26,053 nucleotides of DNA, from assembly GCA_020025915.1 (NCBI GenBank), contig JAHHRH010000020.1, positions 1 through 26,053 of the forward strand, written 5' to 3'. The notes beneath the pieces are model-generated. The model had not been told where the DNA came from. It searched no databases and saw nothing but the letters and a program-made list of their open reading frames with translations. The translations under genes and the position numbers were made by a program. Shown here piece after piece: positions 1 to 8,801 of this stretch (positions are counted from its first letter, which is position 1; every line of letters starts with the position of its first letter). This stretch comes from Sutterella sp. (GTDB taxonomy: Bacteria > Pseudomonadota > Gammaproteobacteria > Burkholderiales > Burkholderiaceae_F).

Positions 1-1594
1 ACGGCGACATTTATGTCTTAGAAAGAAAGACGATTTATGATCCCGAAAAGCACTACACAAAGTCTCTCGGGACACGATTAATTGGCAAAATTCCTTTCGA
101 ACAGATCGAAAGGGTGCCGACGCGGCCTAGTAAAAAGAAGTCCGAAGTCGAAGATGCGAAGGAAAAAGTTACGGCATCGAGAAAACGCGCAGGCTTGACG
201 GAAATCCTGAAGTGGATCGGACAAGCTTCCGGCATCGACGAAGATTTGAGCAATTCCAGTGATCAAGGAAACGTTCACAAAGCGCTGACCCTGGCACAAT
301 ATTTCTTTGCGACCGAAGGTCAAACCTTGCCGCACCTTGAAAAATGGCAATTCACGCATGAAACGCCCTACGCGAACGGCATGTCTGAGAGCACGTGTAG
401 CCGCTTGTTTGAAGAGCTTGGTCGCAACGAAGGCGTGATGCAAAACTTCTTCAAGCAGCGAGCTTGTCGTTTGGGTCAGTCTCCTTCGATTGCCTATGAT
501 TCAACGACAGTATCTACATACTCCAGCAATCAAATTGATGCGAGACAAGGGTTTAACAAGGCCGAAGACGGGCTCAATACGATCAAGAACGCCCTCAAGG
601 AGCTGACGTTCCTTGATCTGAAGAACCCTTTGGTCGTTACGGACAATGGTTATTACAGCCAGGAAAACATCGCCGATCTCTCTCGAAGCCACACGACATT
701 TTTGACGCCGGGGAGCGTCGACAACAATTGGATTCATCGCGAGTTGGAGATTCACCGCGAAGAACTTGAGACCGCGTCGAGCATCTGCCCCTGGGATTTG
801 ACGATTCACGGCATCACTGTGCCGATTGAGCATGAAATTGAGTGGATGAAAAAGCGTTATCGCCTCAGCGCCAAGAAGGGAGAACTGACGCAAGAAACTC
901 ATCGCTATTACCTTCACTTTTTCCTGAATCGCGAAAATCTAGCCAGAGACGAACATCGATTGATGACAACGATCATGGAACTGCGAAGCCTTCTCCTGGC
1001 AGGAGAAGAATTGAGCGAATCCGCTCGGAAAAAGGCCGACAAGTACTTGATTACCCATCGGAAAAGCCGAGGCGGTTTACTCCATGTCGATTTCAATGAA
1101 GAGGCCATTCGTGAAGCCAAAAAAGATTATGGCTATTTCGTTCTGGTCTCGAACAAAGCAATGGATACCTTTGAAGCGTTGAAAACCTATCGACAGCGAG
1201 AAAAGATCGAGGAGGCCTTTAAGGTACAGAAAGACCGTCTGGACGGGACTCGTACCCGCGTCTGGTATTCGGATAATCTTCGCGGGCGACTGTTTTTCAA
1301 TTCATTGCTCTGGGTTACTACTGCTTCTTTCAGAACAAGATAAACGAACTCAAAGCAACACTCGGTATCCCTAACGGCGATACCGATCACGACAAGAAAG
1401 GCAATCTCGACAAGGAACTGGAATTAAAGCATTGGCTGGAACAGAGTTCGATTGCTCAAATCTTGGATTGGTTTGATTGCTATGAAGACACTCGGATTTC
1501 AACACCGATGGCGACAACAAGGTGGAAAACGGAAAATACCGAACGCGATCGCCTCTTCCTCGCTAAGCTTGGAGTGCTTAGCGAGTTAGCATAG
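1..1594 (+). pseudogene. IS4/IS1634-type transposase, 5' end outside window, frameshifted
   Basis: This is a DDE transposase of the IS4 group. The reading frame is already open at base 3 and runs past the GTG at 114 without a stop, so the true start lies upstream of the window. The catalytic acids are visible as D at 498-500 (context YDSTT) and D at 642-644 (context TDNGYYS). The E lies inside a perfect Y-(2)-R-(3)-E-(6)-K signature (YRQREKIEEAFKVQK, codons 1188-1232). The frame closes early at 1343. The conserved C-terminus continues in another frame from about 1301 (FIALGYYCFFQNKINELK) to the TAG at 1592-1594. Restoring one T at 1299-1302 (AATTC to AATTTC) rejoins the two parts as LFFNFIAL. 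The first two acids are only 48 residues apart, which seems short for the family, so an in-frame deletion near 580-595 is also possible. The terminal repeats were not identified. Confidence 0.85.
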
Positions 1595-1883
1595 GGCAAC
1601 TTTTAGGTTATCATGACAAAAAGTCATTTCTTGTAAGTCTTTGCAGAAGCAGTTCGGAACGCGTTTTCCGAGCGAATCGGACATTCTCACATCATTTCTT
1701 TTGAAATACTTCTTATCGCATTTCTCGTCTTAAATGCGCCCTTTGTGAGAAGTCCTTCACGAGAGAACAAAAATGCATCTCAAAAACCGATACGAATCAA
1801 AGTGCCAACCTTAAAACGACAGATTGTTCCCAACCGACTCACTTTGCCGCTCTCAGGCCAACCTTATTAAATCTTTTGGAAAA

Positions 1884-2822
1884 ATGACTCAGTACGTTTC
1901 TCCTACTCCCGATGAAGTGCCGGCCATTCTAGTTGACAATCTCTCGAAAACCTACACGCGCGGCCAGCAGAAATTCACAGCCCTCAACGGTGTGTCTCTT
2001 GATGTGAAGCAGGGAGAGTTTTTCGGTCTTCTTGGTCCAAACGGCGCCGGCAAGTCCACGCTTATCTCCTCGCTCGCAGGTCTTATTCCGACGGATAGCG
2101 GCACGATTACTTTTTTAGGGAAATCATCCGACGAAGATCGACGCTTTTGCAAAATGGCGATCGGCATTGTTCCGCAGGAAATCACTTTCGATCCGTTTTT
2201 CTCTGTTTGGGAAACGCTTCGCCTCCAGAGTGGCTTCTACGGTCTACGTAATAACGACGAATGGCTCAACTACCTTTTGGAAAAGATGGGGCTCACCGAA
2301 AAGAAAAACGAAAAGGTATCTCGACTCTCCGGCGGTATGAAGCGCCGCGTGCTGATTGCACAAGCCCTCGTTCATCGTCCGCCCATCATTGTTCTTGATG
2401 AACCGACAGCGGGCGTTGACGTCGACCTTCGCCACAAGCTCTGGGAATTCATGACTGAATTGCACCGAGACGGTCACACGATTATTCTGACGACGCACTA
2501 CCTTGAAGAAGCGCAAGCCCTTTGCAGCCGAATCGCACTTTTGAACCGCGGCCGCGTCGTCACTTTGGACGACATGCATTCGCTTCTGTCGAGATTCTCG
2601 CAGGATCGACTCAAATTCCGCCTGATCTCTGGCGATTTGTCCGCCTGCGGCATTGCCGGTCTCACGCCACTTGACAACGGGTATTGGTCTTTGAGCTATC
2701 AGAACGTAGACGAATTGCGTCTAGCGCTCAACAAGATGGCCACTAAGCAGGTCCTCATCGATTCGCTCGAAACGGGCCAGTCCAACCTAGAAGAAGTCTT
2801 CCTTCAGCTCACTAACGATTAA
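1884..2822 (+). CDS. ABC-2 type transporter, ATP-binding protein (YadG/NodI-like)
   Basis: This is the cytoplasmic ATPase of an ABC exporter. At 312 residues it carries a complete nucleotide-binding domain: Walker A GPNGAGKST at about 51-59, signature LSGGMKRR at about 148-155, Walker B IIVLDEP at about 168-174, and the H-loop histidine in TTHY at about 205. A roughly 90-residue C-terminal extension is typical of DrrA/NodI/YadG-type ATPases. I chose the ATG at 1884. The frame also allows a TTG at 1824, but the extra 20 residues do not resemble the family. Only a weak GGA precedes the ATG. The stop is 23 bases before the permease start, so the two form an operon. About 290 bases separate it from the transposase relic, where I see no gene. 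The substrate cannot be told from sequence. Confidence 0.9.
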   Translation: MTQYVSPTPDEVPAILVDNLSKTYTRGQQKFTALNGVSLDVKQGEFFGLLGPNGAGKSTLISSLAGLIPTDSGTITFLGKSSDEDRRFCKMAIGIVPQEITFDPFFSVWETLRLQSGFYGLRNNDEWLNYLLEKMGLTEKKNEKVSRLSGGMKRRVLIAQALVHRPPIIVLDEPTAGVDVDLRHKLWEFMTELHRDGHTIILTTHYLEEAQALCSRIALLNRGRVVTLDDMHSLLSRFSQDRLKFRLISGDLSACGIAGLTPLDNGYWSLSYQNVDELRLALNKMATKQVLIDSLETGQSNLEEVFLQLTND

Positions 2823-2845
2823 TTTTCTTTGTTGTTCTCAACAAA

Positions 2846-3652
2846 ATGACTAGACCTCAACCTTTGGCTTTCAATGCCACAGCGTCATTCCTGACGCTTC
2901 TTGATAAAGAAATTCTGCGATTCAAAAAAATCGCCCTTCAGACAATCGTCGCCCCAATTCTGACGACGATGCTCTACCTTGTCGTCTTTGGTGAAACTTT
3001 GAATGGCAAGATGACAACTTTCGAAGGTATTTCCTATATTCAGTTTCTGATTCCGGGGCTTGCGATGATGACCCTGCTTCAGAACAGTTTCTCCAACAGC
3101 GCCTCCTCACTTTTGCAATCGAAAATCATGGGAAGTCTCGTCTTTATAGAACTTCCGCCGATTTCGGGACTCCAGTTGGCGATGGCCTTTATTTCCGCCT
3201 CTGTTGTTCGCGGCTTGATTGTGGGAACGGGAGTCCTTCTAGTAACGTCCCTTTGGGGCGTGCCGCCCTTTCATCAACCTCTGTGGATTTTGACGTTTGC
3301 CATTCTAGGAGCCCTCATCATGGCGAGCCTCGGAATCGTTTGCGGTCTTTGGGCTGATAAATACGATCAGATGGGAGCCTTCCAGACCTTCATCATCATG
3401 CCGCTCACTTTCCTTTCTGGCGTCTTTTATTCCGTCAACAGCCTGCCAGAGTTCTGGGCACAGCTCTCTTACTTCAATCCGTTCTTCTATTTGATTGACG
3501 GCTTCCGCTACGGTTTTTTCAGCGAAAGCGATTTCTCACCCTGGGTGTCTCTTTCGCTCGTCGCCGTTTCGGCTGTTCTCTCAGTGAGTTGGTCCATCTG
3601 GTACGTGATTTCCCGCCGCAATATGAAGTCTGGCGGTTTTACTCTTCGGTGA
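2846..3652 (+). CDS. ABC-2 type transporter, permease (YadH/NodJ-like)
   Basis: This is the inner-membrane partner of the preceding ATPase, 268 residues, with about six hydrophobic segments in the ABC-2 permease layout. A cytoplasmic N-terminus ends in a basic stretch (KEILRFKKIA), then membrane segments follow from about residue 30 to 250. Family hallmarks are FLIPGLAMM near 70 and, toward the C-terminus, MPLTFLSGVFYSVNSLPEFW followed by LSYFNPFFYLIDGFRYG. These strongly resemble E. coli YadH and NodJ. With the ATPase it would form a dimeric exporter. No accessory membrane-fusion or outer-membrane component is next to it, so the exported compound is unknown. The gene lies between two insertion-sequence relics. 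No strong Shine-Dalgarno sequence precedes its ATG. Confidence 0.9.
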   Translation: MTRPQPLAFNATASFLTLLDKEILRFKKIALQTIVAPILTTMLYLVVFGETLNGKMTTFEGISYIQFLIPGLAMMTLLQNSFSNSASSLLQSKIMGSLVFIELPPISGLQLAMAFISASVVRGLIVGTGVLLVTSLWGVPPFHQPLWILTFAILGALIMASLGIVCGLWADKYDQMGAFQTFIIMPLTFLSGVFYSVNSLPEFWAQLSYFNPFFYLIDGFRYGFFSESDFSPWVSLSLVAVSAVLSVSWSIWYVISRRNMKSGGFTLR

Positions 3653-4314
3653 TGCTTCCCTCCCAAATTCTGAGCGATATTTGTAAAGCATCTTTTCCAG
3701 GAATTGTCAAAAAAACGTTATCCGCTTTCTAGCACCTGGGACTTTTCCAAGACCCTAGGATATTTATTTACCAAAGCAGATCGCCTCGCATTCGTGCTGG
3801 GCGTTCTTTTCCATGAAAGAGGATGGGAGCCGAGCGCATAATAATCCCTACAAGCCTCTGCCTGTATAAGTTCCTTATCCAAAAAGTCAAGGTGGGGCTA
3901 GTCAAATCAATCCAGTATCATTTTTATGTAGCATAACCTTGATTTGAAGGTCTGTTTCCTACACAACTATGATTGCCAAACAACTATGAGCCGCTTATCG
4001 TTCAACTTAGGGAGAGTGTTGCTTGGGTTTTGGAGAGGTGTGAATCGTGTAGAGATAGCCGTGATTCGATGAAAGAGTGATGCGATTCGATCGAGGAGAA
4101 TGCGGGGTCGCTTTGGAAGATGCAGGTTTACTTTTTAGAAGTGCTTGATCAGTTTATGGCGAAAAAGCCATGGGTTGAGAGGCTGTTCTGCTATAAGCGA
4201 CTACTGTTCGTATGAAGAAGAAAAACCGTCAAGTTTGGACGATGATCGTGCATCTTTGGAAGATTTAAGGGTGTGCAATGTCTGTAACGAGGCGTTCAAC
4301 TTTCAGCGAAAAGC
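3653..4314. other. gene-free interval downstream of the ABC exporter
   Basis: I find no convincing gene here. All six frames are broken by stops. The short open frame at 4145-4333 (62 codons) resembles no family I know and overlaps the end of the transposase relic. Two patches have some protein-like texture: a plus-strand frame near 4085-4215 and a minus-strand frame near 4210-4330. Both are interrupted and probably represent decayed DNA. Confidence 0.5.
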
Positions 4315-4748
4315 GTGCCATATTTCCTTGTAGAACCCAATTTCACCAATATAAGCAAGGATGTTACCTACGTCGTTCGAGTATTGGAGAATCTTGACGG
4401 ACTCAGGTTGCCAATGCTCTAAACGCTTGAGAAAAAGCAAGGCGGAAACCTTCCTCCAACCGCAACACATCGTGATCGTTAAGATCCTCGTGCCCGGCCA
4501 TTAATGCGAAGAATCTTTGGCAAACCAAGTCCATGTTCGTGTACCCGTTCTGGCGAATCAACGTGGGCTTCCGAATGGAAGATATGGAGTCGCTGTTCTA
4601 ATCCTCAAGCGTACTCAAAAAAATGAATGCGTTCCAGGCAGGTACTAACTGCAAATAACCCAGCATTTTTAACAATTGGAGCGGGCTCTTTAGAAACTCG
4701 AATTTCTCGACCAAAACCGTCGTGAATTTGGGTAGGATAATAACTCAT
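4315..4748 (-). pseudogene. relic of an IS1380-type transposase, N-terminal part
   Basis: Read on the minus strand from the ATG at 4748, the first 47 codons encode MSYYPTQIHDGFGREIRVSK... and stop at 4605-4607. After a frameshift, a second frame (about 4600 down to a stop at 4403-4405) encodes KPTLIRQNGYTN, then MDLVCQRFFALMAGHEDLND. This matches the N-terminal region of IS1380-family transposases, with their QNGY...LVCQRFF.LMAG.ED.NDHD.LR pattern. A third frame (about 4404-4315) continues as ESVKILQYSNDVGNILAYIG. I do not recognise that part with certainty. The DDE catalytic core is absent. The relic is thus truncated and has at least two frameshifts. The family assignment rests on remembered family pattern, not on a search. 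Confidence 0.6.
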
Positions 4749-5089
4749 GGCTTTTTTGTGTTGAATTTGAGTATACAAACAAAATTTGCACAGATCTAAG
4801 CCATTTTTATTTGTCCAAACACTTTATTTTCAGACAATATCAAGTTTACATCTTCTCAATTAATAGGTATAAGAAATGCTCACGCAAAATTCAGGCTAGA
4901 AACGATGAATGTCTTTGAATTAAAGCGTCACTCATACACATCAAGTTGTATCAATTTATCACACCTTTTGCAAACCGACCAAAGAAACATTTCACATCTC
5001 TCATTCTGCGCCTTTCAAAGAAACTTGAGCGATTTGCATCTTGTGTTGAGCCAAATTCTCTTCAATTTTTTAAGTTGTTAAGACTTCCC
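4749..5089. other. A+T-rich non-coding stretch
   Basis: This interval is visibly richer in A and T than the flanking genes, with many T- and A-runs and no credible coding frame. The open frame at 4946-5254 has no protein family look and overlaps the lipoprotein gene in another frame. It may combine insertion-sequence debris with upstream regulatory DNA for the lipoprotein gene. Confidence 0.45.
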
Positions 5090-5118
5090 TTGATACATCT
5101 TCAGTTAGCGTCTTCAAT
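5090..5118 (+). promoter_or_regulatory. candidate sigma-70 promoter of the META lipoprotein gene
   Basis: TTGATA at 5090-5095 and TTCAAT at 5113-5118 are separated by exactly 17 bases, in the A+T-rich upstream region and 63 bases before the ATG. The -35 box matches five of six consensus bases and the -10 box four of six. This is a motif match only. Confidence 0.35.
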
Positions 5119-5180
5119 ACTTTATGTTATGGTTCTCTCATTCACGCCAATCTTTGGCTTTTTCTCTGGAGATATTCCCT

Positions 5181-5606
5181 ATGAAGTTGCGCTATCTTGC
5201 CGCCGTTCCTTGTGCTCTTGTTCTTGCAGCCTGTTCTACGGGTGGTGGTGCTGATCAATCCGCTGACTTGTCTGGCCGCTCTTTGATGTGGGCCGATGGC
5301 ATTACGGCTGACTGTGAAGTCCCGCCGACGATCAAGTTTGGTGCTGATGGTAAGGTATCTGGTAACGCGGGTTGCAACTATCTCGTTGGTTCTTGGTCCA
5401 TGGAAGGCGCCAAGATTGACCTCTCTGGCTTGGGTTCCACCCGTCGCATGTGCAGTCCAGCCATCATGAAGATGGAAGACGCCTTCATGCAGAACCTCGG
5501 TAAGACGGTTTACGCCACGGCTGAAGGCGACAAGGTGTACTTCCTTGACGCTGACCACAAACTCGTCATGACGCTCGTGCCTGAAACCCCGGGGTCTTGC
5601 AAATAA
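5181..5606 (+). CDS. META-domain (HslJ-like) lipoprotein
   Basis: This is a secreted lipoprotein of 141 residues. The ATG at 5181 is preceded at good spacing by GGAG (5168-5171), and it gives a lipoprotein signal peptide ending in the lipobox LAAC, with C18 as the lipidated cysteine. The residue after it is serine, which in Gram-negatives predicts the outer membrane. The mature part is one META domain: an N-terminal SLMWADGI strand, the core VSGNAGCNYLVGSW, and the helix TRRMCSPAIMKMEDAFMQNL. HslJ-like proteins are linked to heat-shock and novobiocin tolerance in E. coli, but the biochemical role is unknown. An earlier in-frame ATG at 5124 would bury the signal peptide and is unlikely. The gene is monocistronic and convergent with polA. 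Confidence 0.88.
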   Translation: MKLRYLAAVPCALVLAACSTGGGADQSADLSGRSLMWADGITADCEVPPTIKFGADGKVSGNAGCNYLVGSWSMEGAKIDLSGLGSTRRMCSPAIMKMEDAFMQNLGKTVYATAEGDKVYFLDADHKLVMTLVPETPGSCK

Positions 5607-5628
5607 GTCGCTCATGACCATTTAAGTT

Positions 5629-5656
5629 AAAAGGGAGACCTAACGGCCTCCCTTTT
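5629..5656. terminator. bidirectional hairpin terminator between the META gene and polA
   Basis: AAAAGGGAG (5629-5637) pairs with CTCCCTTTT (5648-5656), with an inner CC/GG pair closing a short loop. The stem has A-runs on one side and T-runs on the other, so it can serve both convergent genes. Confidence 0.8.
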
Positions 5657-5683
5657 GCGCTTTTAAAGCAGCGTTCCCCTCAC

Positions 5684-8530
5684 TTAGTGTGCAGCGCCCC
5701 AACTGTCTCCTGCGCCCACTTCAGACACGAGCGGCACACGAAGCGAAGCCACCTCAGCCATCAACTGAGGGACCTTTTCTTTGACAAGTTCGGCTTCGTC
5801 TAAAGGCGCTTCTAGGATCAATTCGTCATGCACCTGTAAAACAAGACGCGTCTTAAGTCCTGATTCTTTGAGCCAAGCGTCCACACGAATCATCGCGCGC
5901 TTAATCAAGTCAGCGGCTGTTCCTTGCATCGGCGCATTAATCGCCGCGCGCTCAGCTGCCGCCTGAAGAGGTTTACGCGAACTCGTAATCTCTGGAATCC
6001 AAAGACGACGACCAAAAGCGGTTTCCACATAGCCTTGCGCATGGGCTTCTTCGCGCTTCGCTTCCATATAGCGCTTGACGCCAGGATAGCGTGCAAAGTA
6101 TTCGTCAATGTAGTGCGAAGCGACACGACGTTCGATCCCTAAGTTCTGCGCTAGGCCAAAAGCACTCATCCCGTAAATCAAACCGAAATTAATGACCTTG
6201 GCCATGCGTCGTTCTTCTGACGTGACGTCTTCAGAACGACGACCAAAGACTTCAGCCGCGGTCGCACGGTGAATATCTTCGCCGCGCGCAAAAGCTTGCA
6301 ATAACCCCGGATCTTCAGAGAGATGCGCCATGATGCGCAATTCAATCTGCGAATAGTCGGCCGAAATAATCACACCGCCCGACTCAGCCACAAAGGCTTC
6401 ACGCACCTGTCGACCTTCTGTCGTACGCACAGGGATATTCTGCAAATTCGGATCCGAACTCGCTAAGCGCCCCGTCACCGCAATCGCCTGACCAAAGGTC
6501 GTATGAACGCGACCGTCTTTGGGGTCCACCATACGCGGTAACTTGTCTAGGTATGTGCTACGCAACTTCGTCAAGCGACGGTGCTCCAAAATCAACTTAG
6601 GTAACGGATAATCTAACGACAATTCGGTCAGCACTTCTTCATCGGTGGACGGTGTCCCTGAACTCGTCTTCTTTTTGACAGGCAACCCTAATTTCGTAAA
6701 GAGAATCTGACCCAATTGCTTCGGACTTGCCAAATTAAACGTTTCGCCCGCGATCTTATAGGCTTCGTTCACCAATTCATCAATACGAATTCCAAGTGCC
6801 TCCGACTGCTGCGCCAATCTAAAGGCATCAATCGCGACGCCGGTATCTTCCATACGCGCTAAGACTTCAAGTAAGGGCTGCTCAATCTCATCATAGATAG
6901 CTCGCAAACCCTGATCGGCATCAAGGCGTGTCGCCAACACGGCAAAAAGACCACGCAAAACAGCGCTTTCTTCAGCTAAGAGCGTCAGTACCTGCTGGGG
7001 GTCTGCATCTTTCGCCAAAATGGCTTTCGCACCCTTTCCTAACACATCTTCGTGCGTCGGAATCTCACGCATCAAGTGGCGGGCTGCCAATAGCTTGAGG
7101 TCATGCTTTAAATGGGCTTCAAGCACATAACTCATCAGCATGGTGTCATGAAGCGTGCCACCTAACGTGACACCATACCCACGCAACACATGCCAAACCG
7201 TCTTAGCATCGTGCATCACCTTAGGCGTTGCTCCTTCTAACCATGGACGGAGCATGTCAAGCACACGTTCGGTCGTCAGCTCGCCTGCTATACGAAGCAC
7301 AAAAACATCCTTGGCCGATAAACCAATCCCCATCCCGACCAACTCAGCATGACGCGCTTCACCGTCCCAAAGGAGCGTTAACCCTACTGGTAACGAACGA
7401 TGCTCGGTCAAACGCCCCACCACTTCGTCTAAGCCCATCAAGTCTTGAATTTCGACAAACGGAATGTCGTCCGGTTTTTCGGCTAAAGCAGGCGAAAAAG
7501 ATGTGGCCATCATCGGTGTCTTTGTAGGGACGGTCTTCTTAGGTTCGTTCGGTATGACAGCTTCGGTCGTGGTCTTTTCGTCTTCCGGCACTTCTTCAAT
7601 GCCACCAAAAAGGCCACCCAAACCGTCAGGCGCTTCCACCGCACGCGAGGGTTCTGCTTGAGGGGCAGCAACGCCTGCTGGCGCAGCACGCTTTAAAGTC
7701 GAGAGGGACATTTCCCAACGACGACAGAAGGCAGCAATCGCTTCCGCAGAGGCGGGCTTCACAACCAACTGATCAATCGCACATTCTTCAGGCAATTCAC
7801 ACGTGCGACAAATCGTCGTCAAGCGACGTGCATCATCTAAAAACGGTAATCCGGCACGCAGATATTCGCCAACTTTACCTTTGACGTTGTCGGCATTTGC
7901 CTTCACGCCATCGAGGTCCCCATACTCTGCAATCCACTTAGCGGCGGTTTTGGGACCACACTTTTCGATCCCAGGTACGTTATCGACCTTATCGCCCATT
8001 AACGACAGATAGTCGATGATGCGTTCGGGTGGCACACCATACTTTTCGATCACGCCTTCGCGATCGTAGAACTTGGTGTTCATCGTATTGAGGAGCACGA
8101 TATCGTCATCAACCAACTGCGCCATATCCTTGTCACCCGTAGCGATGACTGCCTTCATGCCAGCAGCGCGTGCTTTTTCTGCGATGGTCGCAATCACATC
8201 GTCCGCTTCAACGCCTGAAATGGACACCAACGGCCAACCTAAATCACGCAATGCCTGATGTAAAGGTTCAATTTGCACACGTAAGTCGTCAGGCATCGGC
8301 GGACGATTACTTTTATAGGCTGGAAACATGTCATGACGGAACGTTTTACCAGGGGCATCAAACACAATCACCGCATGATCGGCTTTGGCTAACGCCCAGA
8401 CTTTACCGAGCATCCCAAAAAAGCCGCGCAGGGCACCCGTTGGTTCACCTTGACTTGTTCTTAAGTCAGGTAAGCCATGAAAAGCACGGAAAAGATAGTT
8501 AGAACCGTCAATGAGAAGTATCTTGGACAT
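5684..8530 (-). CDS. polA: DNA polymerase I, with a degenerate 3'-5' exonuclease domain
   Basis: At 948 residues this has the full Pol I layout. The 5'-3' nuclease domain (1 to about 290) has intact metal-site motifs (LLIDGSN, VFDAPGKTFRHD, GVEADD, TGDKDMAQL, MGDKVDNVPG). An A/P/E-rich linker follows at about 283-355, then an exonuclease-like domain at about 355-545. The polymerase domain shows motif A DYSQIELR (D725), motif B RRMAKVINFGLIYG (774-787) and motif C VHDE (900-903). The enzyme fills gaps and removes RNA primers in repair and lagging-strand synthesis. The proofreading sites are lost. Exo I (DTET in E. coli) reads LTLLWDG at 384-390, Exo II (NLKYD) reads DAKTV at 441-445, and Exo III (YAAED) reads LLAEE at 517-521. 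It is alone on its strand, with a weak ribosome-binding site. Confidence 0.97.
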   Translation of the reverse strand: MSKILLIDGSNYLFRAFHGLPDLRTSQGEPTGALRGFFGMLGKVWALAKADHAVIVFDAPGKTFRHDMFPAYKSNRPPMPDDLRVQIEPLHQALRDLGWPLVSISGVEADDVIATIAEKARAAGMKAVIATGDKDMAQLVDDDIVLLNTMNTKFYDREGVIEKYGVPPERIIDYLSLMGDKVDNVPGIEKCGPKTAAKWIAEYGDLDGVKANADNVKGKVGEYLRAGLPFLDDARRLTTICRTCELPEECAIDQLVVKPASAEAIAAFCRRWEMSLSTLKRAAPAGVAAPQAEPSRAVEAPDGLGGLFGGIEEVPEDEKTTTEAVIPNEPKKTVPTKTPMMATSFSPALAEKPDDIPFVEIQDLMGLDEVVGRLTEHRSLPVGLTLLWDGEARHAELVGMGIGLSAKDVFVLRIAGELTTERVLDMLRPWLEGATPKVMHDAKTVWHVLRGYGVTLGGTLHDTMLMSYVLEAHLKHDLKLLAARHLMREIPTHEDVLGKGAKAILAKDADPQQVLTLLAEESAVLRGLFAVLATRLDADQGLRAIYDEIEQPLLEVLARMEDTGVAIDAFRLAQQSEALGIRIDELVNEAYKIAGETFNLASPKQLGQILFTKLGLPVKKKTSSGTPSTDEEVLTELSLDYPLPKLILEHRRLTKLRSTYLDKLPRMVDPKDGRVHTTFGQAIAVTGRLASSDPNLQNIPVRTTEGRQVREAFVAESGGVIISADYSQIELRIMAHLSEDPGLLQAFARGEDIHRATAAEVFGRRSEDVTSEERRMAKVINFGLIYGMSAFGLAQNLGIERRVASHYIDEYFARYPGVKRYMEAKREEAHAQGYVETAFGRRLWIPEITSSRKPLQAAAERAAINAPMQGTAADLIKRAMIRVDAWLKESGLKTRLVLQVHDELILEAPLDEAELVKEKVPQLMAEVASLRVPLVSEVGAGDSWGAAH

Positions 8531-8673
8531 GAGCTCGCATCAGTCAAAAAATCTAAAAGTGTCATAAGCATAGCTGAAATACCCCCTTTAAGCGTACCAA
8601 TCCGTTACCTCGAGATCGCACTAGATTCACACACTGCAAGCAACGCCCGTGGCACAATAGCAGTAAGTCTTAC

Positions 8674-8695
8674 GAAAACGCGTTCGTTTTCTTTT
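8674..8695 (+). terminator. small hairpin followed by T-run upstream of the exported-protein gene
   Basis: GAAAACG (8674-8680) and CGTTTTC (8685-8691) form a perfect 7-bp stem with loop CGTT, followed by TTTT. It lies in the 271-base divergent gap between polA and the gene at 8802. It could be a weak terminator or attenuator, or a chance hairpin. Confidence 0.3.
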
Positions 8696-8775
8696 GTTGG
8701 ATCAACGACTGTCACCACAAAGACACTCGTCCGCTCTTACACTTGATTGTCTAACGACCTAACGATTTGAAGATG

Positions 8776-8789
8776 TTGTCGTTCGACAA
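8776..8789 (+). promoter_or_regulatory. perfect inverted repeat just upstream of a ribosome-binding site
   Basis: TTGTCG-TT-CGACAA is a perfect 14-base palindrome immediately before the AAGGA ribosome-binding site of the gene starting at 8802. It could be an operator, or an RNA hairpin affecting translation. Its function is unknown. Confidence 0.35.
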
Positions 8790-8801
8790 GAAGGATTCAT
8801 T

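Noticed and set aside
1293..1301. Programmed -1 frameshifting in the transposase
   Set aside because: GTTTTTC is a poor slippery heptamer, and a one-base deletion restores the family sequence exactly.
1654..1671. Hairpin TCGGAA-CGCGTT-TTCCGA downstream of the transposase relic as a terminator
   Set aside because: The stem is only 6 bp and no T-run follows it.
4145..4333. 62-codon plus-strand open frame in the gene-poor interval
   Set aside because: No ribosome-binding site, no family resemblance, and it overlaps the end of a decayed minus-strand transposase relic.
8477..8746. 89-codon plus-strand open frame across the polA start and upstream gap
   Set aside because: It overlaps the polA N-terminus antisense and has no ribosome-binding site or family pattern.
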